From the NCBI GenBank assembly GCA_017440465.1, contig JAFSHF010000006.1, positions 1-59,370 on the forward strand: DNA of 59,370 bases, read 5' to 3'. Each line of letters opens with the position of its first letter. Position 1 is the stretch's first letter. This DNA is from Clostridia bacterium (GTDB taxonomy: Bacteria; Bacillota; Clostridia; Oscillospirales; QAKW01). Both the position numbers and the translations under genes were made by a program. Shown here piece by piece: positions 41,406-50,496 of the stretch. The notes under the pieces are model-generated. The model saw only the letters and a program-made list of their open reading frames with translations. It had not been told where the DNA came from and made no database searches.

Positions 41406-42455
41406 ATGAACGTAGTTGTATTATTCGGCGGAAGATCTTCGGAACACGAAGTTTCCTGCAGTTCGGCGTGCAATGTGCTGAATTTATTAAGCAATGAAAA
41501 ATATAATGTATATAAACTCGGAATTACCAAAGAAGGTGCTTGGTTTTTGACCGAAGCATCGCTGGAAGAGATCAAAAGCGGTGCTTGGGCAACCCGCTCC
41601 GATAACGAGCCTGCTTGGATCCTGCCCGACCCCTCGGTGGGCGGCATCCGTACCGCAAGCGGCAAGGAGATCGCCATCGATGTCGCGTTCCCGATCCTTC
41701 ACGGTAAGAATGGGGAAGACGGTACTGTCGCGGCTCTTCTGCAGTTAGCGGGCATCCCGCAGATCACCACCTCGATGACCAGCGCCGCCAATTCGATGGA
41801 TAAAGCGCTGACCAAACTGATCTGCGAAAAAGCAGGTATTTGCCAAGCGGATTGGACCTTTGTCTATTCCCGCGAGCTTGCCGATATGGATGCGGTGATC
41901 GCCAAGATCGAAAAAGCGTTGGATTATCCTATCTTCGTCAAACCCGCCAGCGCAGGCAGCAGCGTGGGCATCAGCAAGTGCAACGACCGCACCGCATTGA
42001 TAGAAGGTCTGCGCCTTGCGGCGGAACACGATTTTAAGATTGTTTTGGAGCAAACCATCGTCGGTCAGGAAGTGGAAGTTGCGGTTCTGGGGAATAATGA
42101 TCTGATCGCTTCTGTTCCGGGCGAGATCTGCCCCGCAGTGGAATTTTATACTTATGACGCTAAATATAACGATGCCGCCTCGCTGCTCTTTATTCCCGCC
42201 CGCCTGGATGAATCGGTGCAGGAAACGGTGCGTAAAGCCGCGTTGGAGGTCTTCCGCGCAATGGAGTGTAACGGCTATGCCCGCGTGGATTTCTTTGTCC
42301 AAAAGGATGGGAAGGTCATCTTCAATGAACTCAATACCATCCCCGGTTTTACCGATATCAGTATGTACCCCAAATTGATGGAAGCCAGCGGAATTGCAGG
42401 GGAGCAGTTGATCGAGCGGCTGATCGATTTGGCAATGGAGCATTTCAATGAGTGA
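41406..42455 (+). CDS. ddl: D-alanine--D-alanine ligase
   Basis: 349 residues, ATP-grasp fold: VVVLFGGRSSEHEVSCSSA start, HGKNGEDGTVAALLQLAGIP, FVKPASAGSSVGISK, and the C-terminal FFVQKDGKVIFNELNTIPGFTDISMYP metal-binding block. Supplies the D-Ala-D-Ala dipeptide for peptidoglycan. GGAGG before the ATG. Overlaps murI by eight bases, coupling two D-amino-acid steps of wall synthesis. Confidence 0.96.
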   Translation: MNVVVLFGGRSSEHEVSCSSACNVLNLLSNEKYNVYKLGITKEGAWFLTEASLEEIKSGAWATRSDNEPAWILPDPSVGGIRTASGKEIAIDVAFPILHGKNGEDGTVAALLQLAGIPQITTSMTSAANSMDKALTKLICEKAGICQADWTFVYSRELADMDAVIAKIEKALDYPIFVKPASAGSSVGISKCNDRTALIEGLRLAAEHDFKIVLEQTIVGQEVEVAVLGNNDLIASVPGEICPAVEFYTYDAKYNDAASLLFIPARLDESVQETVRKAALEVFRAMECNGYARVDFFVQKDGKVIFNELNTIPGFTDISMYPKLMEASGIAGEQLIERLIDLAMEHFNE

Positions 42456-43278
42456 GTTTTTAAATAAAAAAGCGCCCATCGGGGTGTTCGACAGCGGCCT
42501 TGGCGGGCTGACCGCTTTAAAGGCATTGCAAGAGGAACTTCCCAATGAGGATTATATCTATTTCGGCGATACCGCCCGCGTTCCCTACGGCGGCAGAGAT
42601 AAGGAGACCCTTGCTCGCTTTGCCGCCGATAATATCGCGTTGCTGCGCTCTTATGATGTCAAGGCGATCTTGGTCGCCTGCGGGACGATCTCGTCGGTAC
42701 TGCTGGAGGGGATCAAGGAAGAATACCCCATCGCCTTGGTCGGGGTGATCGAAAGCGCCGCTGCGGCGGCGGCCGCCGCCACCCGAAACGGAAAGATCGG
42801 CATTTGGGGTACCGCCGCTTCCATCGGTTCGGGTGCCTATGCCCGCCGCTTGGCGGCGCTGGGCTATGCCGATACTGTCGCAGTTCCTTGCCCCAAGCTG
42901 GTCCCGCTGATCGAAAGCGGGCGCACTTCGGCAGAGGATCCGATGGTGCGGCAGGCATTGGAAGAATATCTGGAGCCGGTCTTAAAGAGCGGTGCTGATA
43001 CCTTGATTTTGGGCTGTACCCATTATCCGCTGTTGGCGGAGGCGATCCGCGCAGTTGCAGGGGAGGAATTGGTGTTGATCGATTCCGGCAAGGAAAGTGT
43101 GGTCACTTTGCGGGCGGCATTGGAAGAAGCTGATCTTCTCAATGAGCAGGAGCAGGGTAATACCCGCTATATCGTCAGCGGTTCGCCCGAAGACTTTGCC
43201 CGCCAAGGCGGTGCTTTTTTAGGATCGGATCTTTCCGGAAAGGTGGAGCAGCAAGATGCAGAAAACCTCGGAAAGTAA
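42448..43278 (+). CDS. murI: Glutamate racemase
   Basis: 276 residues: IGVFDSGLGGLTALKAL, DTARVPYGG, first catalytic Cys 78 in VACGTISS, second Cys 190 in LGCTHYPLL. The usual first motif is ACNTA; the Asn after Cys 78 is Gly here, an unusual change at a substrate-contacting position. Both cysteines are retained, so racemisation of L-Glu to D-Glu remains likely. Overlaps ddl upstream and the DUF1934 gene downstream. Confidence 0.92.
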   Translation: MSEFLNKKAPIGVFDSGLGGLTALKALQEELPNEDYIYFGDTARVPYGGRDKETLARFAADNIALLRSYDVKAILVACGTISSVLLEGIKEEYPIALVGVIESAAAAAAAATRNGKIGIWGTAASIGSGAYARRLAALGYADTVAVPCPKLVPLIESGRTSAEDPMVRQALEEYLEPVLKSGADTLILGCTHYPLLAEAIRAVAGEELVLIDSGKESVVTLRAALEEADLLNEQEQGNTRYIVSGSPEDFARQGGAFLGSDLSGKVEQQDAENLGK

Positions 43279-43690
43279 AAAAGTAGATCTTCTTTTAGAA
43301 TCTTCCCAAAAGATAGAAGGGGAGCGGGAGCAATCCCAAACCAAAGCGCAAGGAACGCTTTACGTCAAAGAAGGCTCCACCCATATCCTTTATGAAGAGG
43401 GCGGAACCAAGACCCACATCCGCATCAGCGGCGATACTGCTCATATCCACCGCTTGGGTGAATTATCGGGGGATCTGTGGTTTGTTTGCGGGGTTCGCAG
43501 AGATACCCGCTATGAAACCCCCTACGGGCGGATGATCTTAACATTGGATACCCATAAATTGGAATGGGATCCGAAAAAGATGCGGCTTTATATCCGCTAT
43601 AATCTGCTGGTGGAAGATCAGCTGGCAAGTATGAATGAAATGACAATAACGATGAAGGAAAGAAACGACAATGAAGAATCCGGTAAATGA
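43256..43690 (+). CDS. DUF1934 beta-barrel protein (YwiB-like)
   Basis: 144 residues, lipocalin-like beta-barrel pattern (TLYVKEGSTHILYEEG, THIRISGDTAHIHRLGE, LTLDTHKLEWDPKKMRLYIRYNLLVE). In Firmicutes this family lies immediately upstream of argS, as here (20-base overlap). Biochemical role unknown. GGTGGAG RBS. Overlaps murI by 23 bases. Confidence 0.88.
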   Translation: MQKTSESKKVDLLLESSQKIEGEREQSQTKAQGTLYVKEGSTHILYEEGGTKTHIRISGDTAHIHRLGELSGDLWFVCGVRRDTRYETPYGRMILTLDTHKLEWDPKKMRLYIRYNLLVEDQLASMNEMTITMKERNDNEESGK

Positions 43691-45356
43691 AATGAACAAG
43701 AAGATCCGCGCGTTGCTTTTGGAAAGCTATCAATCTTGCGTTGCCGAAGGCTTGTTGCCCGAAGCGGAGTTGATGGCATTTGACATCGAGCAGCCCAAGG
43801 ATGCCAAAAACGGCGATTTTTCCAGCAACTTTGCGATGAAAAACGTCCGCGTTTTGAAAAAGGCACCTCAAATGATCGGTCAGATGCTGCTGGAGCACCT
43901 GCCTGCCTGCGCAGAGATTGAGCGGGCGGAGATCGCCGGCCCCGGCTTTTTGAATTTCTATCTGGGCGGCTCCTATTTTGCCGAGGTGGCGCGCTCTGCC
44001 GCGGCATTGGGCGCGGATTACGGTAAGACCGACCGCTTGAACGGTGAAAAAATTATGGTGGAATTCGTTTCCGCCAACCCCACCGGCCCGATGCATATGG
44101 GCAACGCCCGCGGCGGTGTGGTCGGTGATAGCCTTGCCAATGTTTTGGCTTGGGCGGGTGCCGATGTTCATAAGGAATTCTATGTCAATAACGCAGGAAA
44201 TCAGGTTTCTCTCTTCGGTCTTTCCCTCTATACCCGCTTGCAGCAACTGCTAAAAGGCGAGGATGCGGTGGAATTCCCCGAAAACGGCTACCACGGCGAT
44301 GATATCAAGGTGCTGGCAAAGACCTATTTGGAGAATCACCCCGAAGCCGCCGAAGAAGCAGAAGATGTGGTCACGTCCAAAATGATCGCCTTTGGTTTGG
44401 AAAATAATATCGCCCGCATGAAGAGCGATCTGGCAAAATATAAGATCCAATTTGATGAATGGTTCTTGGAATCCACCCTGCACGAAAGCGGTTATGTCGC
44501 CGAAACGGTCAAACTGCTGGAAGACCGCGGCTGGATGTATGAGCAGGAGGGCGCCAAGTGGTTTAAAGCCACCGAATTCGGCTGTGAAAAGGACGAAGTT
44601 TTGGTCAAGGCCAACGGCTTCTATACCTATTACGCGGTGGATATTGCCTACCATCGCAATAAGTTTGAAAAGCGCGGCTTTGACCGTTGCATCGATGTCT
44701 TCGGTGCCGATCACCACGGTCATACCCTGCGCTTTAAGGCGGCGATGGCGGCCATCGGGCAGGATCAGGAAAAACTGCAGTTTGTTTTAATGCAGCTGGT
44801 GCGGCTGATGAAGGACGGCGAACCCTTCCGTATGTCCAAGCGTACCGGTAAGAGCATCACCTTGGCGGATCTGCTCAATGAGATCCCCGCCGATGCCGCG
44901 CGGTTCTTCTTCAATCTGAACCGTTGCGATAGCGCGATGGATTTTGATCTGGATCTGGCATTGAAACAAGATAATGAAAACCCGCTCTATTACGTGCAGT
45001 ATGCCCACGCCCGTATCTGCTCCATTATTAGAACGATGGACGAGCTGGGCGTCACCTATCAGGATGCACCCATCGATGCGGCAATGTTCCAAACCGCCGA
45101 AGAGCGTGCGCTGATTCGCGCGGTTGCCAATTTCCCCGAAGAGATCGTCGGCTGCGCCGATGCGTTGGAAACTTCTCGCCTGACCCACTATGTGATGCAG
45201 GTGGCGGGCTGCTTCCATAGCTTCTATAACGCCTGCCGCATCAAAGGGGAGGCGGAAGATCTGCAAAAGGCGCGGCTCACCCTTTGCGTTGCTACCAAGA
45301 ACGTTATTGCCAATGCGCTTTCTGTGATGGGCATCGATGCACCCGAAAAAATGTGA
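43671..45356 (+). CDS. argS: Arginyl-tRNA synthetase
   Basis: 561 residues, class I: N-terminal Add-1 domain, HIGH variant HMGNARG (142-148) in FVSANPTGPMHMGNARGG, KMSKS variant RMSKRTGKS, and the C-terminal anticodon-binding DALR helices ending in SVMGIDAPEKM. Start taken at 43671 after AAGGAA; an alternative in-frame ATG lies seven codons later. Charges tRNA-Arg. Confidence 0.97.
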   Translation: MKNPVNEMNKKIRALLLESYQSCVAEGLLPEAELMAFDIEQPKDAKNGDFSSNFAMKNVRVLKKAPQMIGQMLLEHLPACAEIERAEIAGPGFLNFYLGGSYFAEVARSAAALGADYGKTDRLNGEKIMVEFVSANPTGPMHMGNARGGVVGDSLANVLAWAGADVHKEFYVNNAGNQVSLFGLSLYTRLQQLLKGEDAVEFPENGYHGDDIKVLAKTYLENHPEAAEEAEDVVTSKMIAFGLENNIARMKSDLAKYKIQFDEWFLESTLHESGYVAETVKLLEDRGWMYEQEGAKWFKATEFGCEKDEVLVKANGFYTYYAVDIAYHRNKFEKRGFDRCIDVFGADHHGHTLRFKAAMAAIGQDQEKLQFVLMQLVRLMKDGEPFRMSKRTGKSITLADLLNEIPADAARFFFNLNRCDSAMDFDLDLALKQDNENPLYYVQYAHARICSIIRTMDELGVTYQDAPIDAAMFQTAEERALIRAVANFPEEIVGCADALETSRLTHYVMQVAGCFHSFYNACRIKGEAEDLQKARLTLCVATKNVIANALSVMGIDAPEKM

Positions 45357-45403
45357 TTATTTAATTATAAGGAAAAGAAATTCAATATTTTCGAAAAAAA
45401 CAC

Positions 45404-45432
45404 TTGCAAAATGAAAAAGGCTATGTTATGAT
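45404..45432 (+). promoter_or_regulatory. Promoter of rplS
   Basis: TTGCAA (45404-45409), 17-base spacer, TATGAT (45427-45432). Confidence 0.82.
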
Positions 45433-45438
45433 ATTATG

Positions 45439-45505
45439 GCATAAAAACGGATAGTCCTCTGCACATTGCTCGCACGAATGTCCGATATATTAAGGAGGAA
45501 CTGTA
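45439..45505 (+). promoter_or_regulatory. Ribosomal protein L19 leader RNA
   Basis: The leader can fold CGGA (near 45449) with UCCG (near 45481) around CAUU/AAUG. The loop segment GUCCUCU is complementary to the AGGAGGA Shine-Dalgarno region, i.e. a pseudoknot that would mask the RBS. Position and shape fit the Firmicutes L19 leader class, an autoregulatory element. Confidence 0.6.
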
Positions 45506-45507
45506 AA

Positions 45508-45849
45508 ATGGATTTGTTGAAAGCAGTTACAAATGAGCAATTAAAGAATGAAGTTCCCGTTTTGAATATCGGTGATACCGTGCGTGTCAGCGTTAAGATC
45601 AAAGAGGGCAACAAAGAGCGTATTCAGGCGTTCGAGGGTACCATCATTGCAAAGCATAGCAACGGTATCTCCTCCACCTTCACCGTTCGCCGCGTAGCCT
45701 ATGGCTGCGGTGTTGAGAGAACCTTCCTGGTTCATTCTCCCAACGTTGCTAAGGTTGAGATCGTTCGCAGCGGTAAAGTCCGCCGCGCTAAGCTGTATTA
45801 CCTGCGTGATCGCGTTGGTAAGGCTGCCAGAGTTAAGCAAAAGGTTTAA
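45508..45849 (+). CDS. rplS: Ribosomal protein bL19
   Basis: 113 residues: [70 protein letters not shown], the complete L19 fold. TAAGGAGG decides the start; the 14-codon extension upstream is leader. Monocistronic with its own promoter and terminator. Confidence 0.97.
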   Translation: MDLLKAVTNEQLKNEVPVLNIGDTVRVSVKIKEGNKERIQAFEGTIIAKHSNGISSTFTVRRVAYGCGVERTFLVHSPNVAKVEIVRSGKVRRAKLYYLRDRVGKAARVKQKV

Positions 45850-45863
45850 TTCAAAAAAGAAAT

Positions 45864-45898
45864 AAAACCGTTTCCTTTTTGGAAACGGTTTTTCTTTT
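45864..45898 (+). terminator. Terminator of rplS
   Basis: 12-bp stem AAAACCGTTTCC/GGAAACGGTTTT, TTTTT loop, T-rich tail. Confidence 0.93.
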
Positions 45899-45964
45899 TG
45901 TCACATTTTATCATTTCCATACGATTTATATAATGAAAACACAAAGAGAAAGGACCCCAATAAA

Positions 45965-46501
45965 ATGCTGTCATTCTATTTGAGCCTTGCTTCTCTTCCG
46001 GAAGAAAAAAGCAAGATCGAAGAGATTTATTATAAATATAGAAAATTAATCTATCACATTGCCTATTCTAAATTGCAAAAGCGGGAATGGGCGGAGGATG
46101 CGCTCCATGATGTGATGCTTGCGGTGATCTCCAATATCGGCAAACTGCAGCAGATGAATGAGAAGGATACCAAAGCATTTTTATACATAATTACCCGCAA
46201 TGTCGCGGTGGATCTGCTCCGTAAAGAGCAGCGTCGCGTTGCCGCAGATATGGAAGAGATCCCCATCAGCGGCGGGGTCGATCCCCAGCAGGATTTGGGG
46301 GTGCAGGTGCTGGCGCATTGCATCGCCCAGCTCAAACCCATCTATCGGGATGTTTTGGAACTGACGGTTTATTACGGCTTCTCTGCCAAGGAATGTGCTT
46401 CCTTACTTAAGATCTCTTCCGTCACCGTCCGTAAGCGGCTGGAGCGCGCTCGCGCATTGTTAAAAGAACAAATGAAGGAGGAAGAACTTTATGTTGGATG
46501 A
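45965..46501 (+). CDS. ECF-type RNA polymerase sigma factor
   Basis: 178 residues. Region 2 (IYYKYRKLIYHIAYSKLQKREWAEDALHDVMLAV ... FLYIITRNVAVDLLRKE) and region 4 (LKPIYRDVLELTVYYGFSAKECASLLKISSVTVRKRLERARALL). Directs RNA polymerase to an envelope-type regulon. GAAAGGA RBS. Its end overlaps the probable anti-sigma gene by 11 bases. A TATAAT-type -10 lies about 30 bases ahead of the start. Confidence 0.93.
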   Translation: MLSFYLSLASLPEEKSKIEEIYYKYRKLIYHIAYSKLQKREWAEDALHDVMLAVISNIGKLQQMNEKDTKAFLYIITRNVAVDLLRKEQRRVAADMEEIPISGGVDPQQDLGVQVLAHCIAQLKPIYRDVLELTVYYGFSAKECASLLKISSVTVRKRLERARALLKEQMKEEELYVG

Positions 46502-47165
46502 ATCAAAACTTTATGATGCTTTTTCCCAATATACGCAGTTTGTGGCATCTCGATTGCCAAAGGAGGAAGATCTTCAAGAGATTTCCTTTTCGCCACGTTT
46601 TGAAGAAAGAATGGAGCGTCTGCTGCAGCGGCAAAAGCGGTTTTATTATCCGCTGATCAATACAATGTTGAAAAGAGTTGCTTGTATCGCATCCGCGGTT
46701 CTTGTCTCCGGCTCGGCTGTAGCGCTGAGTGTCTATAGTAATCAAAAAGAAGAATCCTATTTCAATGTCCGAAACTTTTCGGAAAACGGTGTATATGTTC
46801 ATTTCTTTAATATCGACCTTCCCTATGAAACAACAAAGGACCCAATTACCCCCAAGGTTCCTTCCTATCTGCCGGAAGGGTATTTCCTGAAGGAAGACCG
46901 AAGCGAACCTCGGAAGGTAGAGTTGATTTACGAGGGGGAAGGGACCGATTGCTTTTATTACGCCCAATATGGAAACAGCTCGGATGCCCAAGCCTATGCC
47001 GAAGATGCCCTCTGCGAGCGGATCCGCGTGGGTGAATATGAAGGGTATCTGCTCAAAAGCGAAAGTTGTACCCACCTGATCTTCAACGATGGGGAATATC
47101 TTTACCAACTCAACGGCACCCTGACCGAAGAAGAAATGTTCAAGGTCGCCGAATCGATTCAATAG
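46491..47165 (+). CDS. Probable anti-sigma factor with DUF4367-like ectodomain
   Basis: 224 residues: cytoplasmic N-terminus of ~60 residues, one membrane helix (about 63-83, ACIASAVLVSGSAVALSVY), and an extracytoplasmic domain with VPSYLPEGYFLKEDRSE ... EGYLLKSESCTHLIFNDGEYLYQLNGTLTEEEMFKVAESI, the DUF4367 pattern found beside ECF sigma genes. The operon position makes it the likely membrane sequesterer of the sigma factor. The cytoplasmic part has no zinc-anti-sigma HxxxCxxC motif. Confidence 0.8.
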   Translation: MLDESKLYDAFSQYTQFVASRLPKEEDLQEISFSPRFEERMERLLQRQKRFYYPLINTMLKRVACIASAVLVSGSAVALSVYSNQKEESYFNVRNFSENGVYVHFFNIDLPYETTKDPITPKVPSYLPEGYFLKEDRSEPRKVELIYEGEGTDCFYYAQYGNSSDAQAYAEDALCERIRVGEYEGYLLKSESCTHLIFNDGEYLYQLNGTLTEEEMFKVAESIQ

Positions 47166-47176
47166 GAGGAACGAAT

Positions 47177-47971
47177 ATGAAAAGAATCATTGCTATAGTA
47201 TTCATGTTGCTGTTGATCCTTTGCGGATTAATATTGTTGCTGAACATTTCCGGTTGTGCCAAGCCCGATCAGCCGCAGCAGGAGGCGGGCGCATTGCAGG
47301 AGCAACCGGCTCCGGAGCAAGAGCAAGGATTTGAAAATCCCGATGAAGAACCCCATGTCGATCCTAAACTCGATCCCCAATGGAAAGACCCCTCCATCAC
47401 CGATGAACAGCGCCGCTGGTTCTTCGATTTGGTCAAAGAATACCGCATCGATGCCATGTATGATTTCGATGCCGAGCACCCAATGGAATTGGATTGGTTC
47501 AAATATTATTGCGCCTATTTTGTCAAGGAAGAAGATAAGACCTATGTGGATATGGGGGTCAGCTACTCCGGAAAGGCGGTGGAGGAGATCGCTGAGCGAT
47601 TCGGCATCACCTACGGTCTCGCCGACGATGATCAAGTGTTTGTTAAAGCCGGCTCCCTGCTTGACCGTCCCTTTGCCGAACTGATTCAATATAAGAAAGA
47701 AAAGGTAGACGGAAAAACCTTGATTACCGCCCGTTGTATCAACTATGGTTTTAATCGCTATATCGGTGATGATCGTGTGGAAAGCAGAGCAACCTACCCT
47801 GCAGACTATGCAATGGTTTTGAAAGGCGAAGTGAAAGGCTTTGATAGATATTCGATTATCGACGTGTCTTTTTATACTGAAGATGAAAAGATGCCCTCGC
47901 AATTTGTTTCCGCAATGGAATACCATATGTTTTCTATAGAAGACGGTTCAGTGACCGTTCCTAAATTTTAA
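47177..47971 (+). CDS. Lipoprotein, tandem copy 1
   Basis: 264 residues. Lipobox ISGC after a long hydrophobic signal; a Gln/Glu/Pro-rich linker; then a compact domain starting DPKLDPQWKDPSITDEQRRWFFD and ending SIEDGSVTVPKF. The same domain is in the next gene at high identity, so this is a recent duplication. AGGAGG before the ATG at 47177. No known family recognised. It follows the anti-sigma gene by 11 bases. Confidence 0.82.
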   Translation: MKRIIAIVFMLLLILCGLILLLNISGCAKPDQPQQEAGALQEQPAPEQEQGFENPDEEPHVDPKLDPQWKDPSITDEQRRWFFDLVKEYRIDAMYDFDAEHPMELDWFKYYCAYFVKEEDKTYVDMGVSYSGKAVEEIAERFGITYGLADDDQVFVKAGSLLDRPFAELIQYKKEKVDGKTLITARCINYGFNRYIGDDRVESRATYPADYAMVLKGEVKGFDRYSIIDVSFYTEDEKMPSQFVSAMEYHMFSIEDGSVTVPKF

Positions 47972-48037
47972 CAATTTATTGCTTTGAGTAAGAAGGAGCC
48001 TCAAGGTTGCCAAATCCATTCGATAGGAGGAAAGAAA

Positions 48038-48814
48038 ATGAAGAAAATTATTGCTTTGTTGTTAGTGCTGTTGCTCATCCTCACCGGTTGCGCCAAACCC
48101 AATGAGACTGTGCAGGATGCAGGTGCATCGCAGGACCAACCTGCATCGGAGCAAGAGCAAGGATTTGAAAATCCGGAAGAGGAGCCTCATGTCGATCCTA
48201 AGCTCGATCCCCAATGGAAGGATCCGTCCATCACCGATGAACAACGCCGCTGGTTCTTCGATTTCGCCAAGGAATATCGCATTGATGCGATGTCGCTTTA
48301 TGGTTTTGAACCGGGAAAGCCGATGGAGTTGGAATGGTTCAAATATTATTGTGAATATTTTGTCAAGGAAGAAGATAAGACCTATGTGGATATGGGGGTC
48401 AATTATTCCGGAAAAGCAATTGAGGAGATTGCCAAAAAATGGTTTGGTGTTACCTACGGTCTTGCCGATGACGATCAAGTGTTTATTAAATCCGGTTCAT
48501 TATTGGATACACCCCTTGTTGAGTTGATTCAATATCGAAAAGAGGAAGTGGACGGAAAGACCTTGATTACTGCCCGTTGCATCAATTATAATTTTAATCG
48601 CTATAATTATGAGGAGACGGTAGAGAGCAGAGCAACCTACCCGGCAGACCGCGCAATGATTCTCAAAGGCGAGGTAAAAGGGTTTGATAGCTATTCAATT
48701 ATCGATGTATCTTTTTATTCGGAGGATGGGAAAATACCTGTTCAATTTATTTCTGCCAAGAATTATTATCAAGGACAAATTGAAGATGGCTCGGTTATCG
48801 TACCTAAATTTTAA
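48038..48814 (+). CDS. Lipoprotein, tandem copy 2
   Basis: 258 residues, paralogue of the preceding gene: lipobox LTGC, shared PHVDPKLDPQWKDPSITDEQ, YFVKEEDKTYVDMGV, YGLADDDQVFIKSGSLLD, same C-terminal VIVPKF. Differences cluster in the linker and near the C-terminus. GGAGG before the ATG at 48038. Extracytoplasmic, function unknown. Confidence 0.82.
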   Translation: MKKIIALLLVLLLILTGCAKPNETVQDAGASQDQPASEQEQGFENPEEEPHVDPKLDPQWKDPSITDEQRRWFFDFAKEYRIDAMSLYGFEPGKPMELEWFKYYCEYFVKEEDKTYVDMGVNYSGKAIEEIAKKWFGVTYGLADDDQVFIKSGSLLDTPLVELIQYRKEEVDGKTLITARCINYNFNRYNYEETVESRATYPADRAMILKGEVKGFDSYSIIDVSFYSEDGKIPVQFISAKNYYQGQIEDGSVIVPKF

Positions 48815-48931
48815 TAATGATCACCTTGAGTGATGATTATACTTAATCAAAAAGGGGGTGTAACCAATGGTTTGATGAGTCGATTTTTATGAGTAGAATG
48901 TTATGAATGATTTGAGAAAAAGGAGGTTATT

Positions 48932-50326
48932 ATGAAAAAAAGATTCGTATTATGTGTAATGATTTTATCGTTGGTTTTATTTTGCTTTCCGACTTATGCA
49001 ATCGGCGGAGGAAATCATTTGCTTGTCGGTGAATCTGCTTTGGTAAAAAAGATGGAGACCGGAGAATATTTTACTGCGGATGTTGCAAAAAATGCTTTGT
49101 TGAAAGTAAATAAAACAGCCAACGAATTGAATGTACTGAAAAAGATTTCGTTGCCTTCTTCGATGGATATTCAGGTTCCGCGTATCGATCCCAGCAAGAT
49201 CATCAGAGAAGATGATCGCGTGATCGGAACAATGGAAAACAATGCGGATTTTGTTCAAGCGTTGGAAGAACACGGAATAACCGAAGATCAATATATCGAT
49301 ATGTCGATGAATGAGTATCGAGCATTGGAAGATACTTGGCGTCTAACAGAAACTCAGGTCGATATCTATAAGAAATTCTATCCCGATCTAGAAAATGTTG
49401 ATATCAGCAGATGGACCAATGAGCAAATGAGAGAGTATTCCGAGGAGCAAGACCTTGCCACAATTAAACGCCGTTTTAAGGGTGTTCAATTGGCGCAGTT
49501 GTATCGTCGCGGAATTCAGGATGCCGATTTGTTCTATTTGTTCAAGGAGTACCATACTCCCGAAACCATCTTGGCTCAAAGTGATGCCGAACTAAAGAAT
49601 ACATTGGAAATTGCATATATCTCTTTGATAGACTTGACCTTTGGTGGCGGGACCTACATGCAATATAAAGAAGCGCAGTTGCAAAACCTTGAATTGATGA
49701 ATGTCGATGTTAATGAACTCAATGCTATGGATACGGCATATCCCAATTATACGTTGCCGTCGCATGCGAATGGTTATTATGAGTGGGTTTATTACCCCAA
49801 ATATGGAAATGATTATTTTAGTAATAGTGTCACAACGAGCGCGGCATGGATCGAGGTTCGTGTTCAGCGTGCTTTTGCGACCAAGGGGTTACTTTATCGG
49901 CGGATCTTGGATGAAAGTGAGGATTTGAACTGTACAAATATGTATGGGACATATTCTCAAAGCTCGGGAGGTGCACACGAAGGCCTGGATTATAATTATG
50001 GCGGAGCAGGTCGATATGTATATTCTCCGGTAGAGGGGACTCGAATAGACACCGAAGATCATAGAGTTTTCATTTATACCGGAACTTATAATAATCAAAC
50101 CGTAAACCAAACATATAGTTTTCATCACTTTAGTTCTCGCTCGCAGAATACGGGACAATTCACTCTCGGTCAGTATTTGGGGGTTCAGGGCGCAGAAGGA
50201 AATGCCACCGGAGCCCACGTTCATTTTGAGGTTCATTCCGGAAGAACAACGTCGCTGTGCAATGCGGGCGATAACCATACTGTAGAATCGTTATCTCCCT
50301 ATCAGTTACAAATATTCTATGAATAA
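48932..50326 (+). CDS. Secreted M23-family peptidase
   Basis: 464 residues: signal peptide (cleavage near AYA-IGG), long helical middle region (about 35-300), C-terminal LytM/M23 domain with zinc ligands HEGLD (His 349, Asp 353) and HVH (His 429, His 431). Such enzymes cut peptidoglycan cross-bridges or act as scaffold activators. The zinc set looks complete. AGGAGG before the ATG. AT-rich compared with the housekeeping genes. Confidence 0.82.
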   Translation: MKKRFVLCVMILSLVLFCFPTYAIGGGNHLLVGESALVKKMETGEYFTADVAKNALLKVNKTANELNVLKKISLPSSMDIQVPRIDPSKIIREDDRVIGTMENNADFVQALEEHGITEDQYIDMSMNEYRALEDTWRLTETQVDIYKKFYPDLENVDISRWTNEQMREYSEEQDLATIKRRFKGVQLAQLYRRGIQDADLFYLFKEYHTPETILAQSDAELKNTLEIAYISLIDLTFGGGTYMQYKEAQLQNLELMNVDVNELNAMDTAYPNYTLPSHANGYYEWVYYPKYGNDYFSNSVTTSAAWIEVRVQRAFATKGLLYRRILDESEDLNCTNMYGTYSQSSGGAHEGLDYNYGGAGRYVYSPVEGTRIDTEDHRVFIYTGTYNNQTVNQTYSFHHFSSRSQNTGQFTLGQYLGVQGAEGNATGAHVHFEVHSGRTTSLCNAGDNHTVESLSPYQLQIFYE

Positions 50327-50496
50327 TTTCAGCGAAAACTTTCTATTTTAAATAGAACTACGACTCGTAGGTGTCTTTGGTTGGGATAAGCGGAACGATT
50401 AACAAAGCGGTTTAGACAGTTTATAGCAGCAATGCCAATGAACCCATCGCTGATTATAGTAGTCAGAAGAAGTGTTAAAGGAGGGATATACTAATT

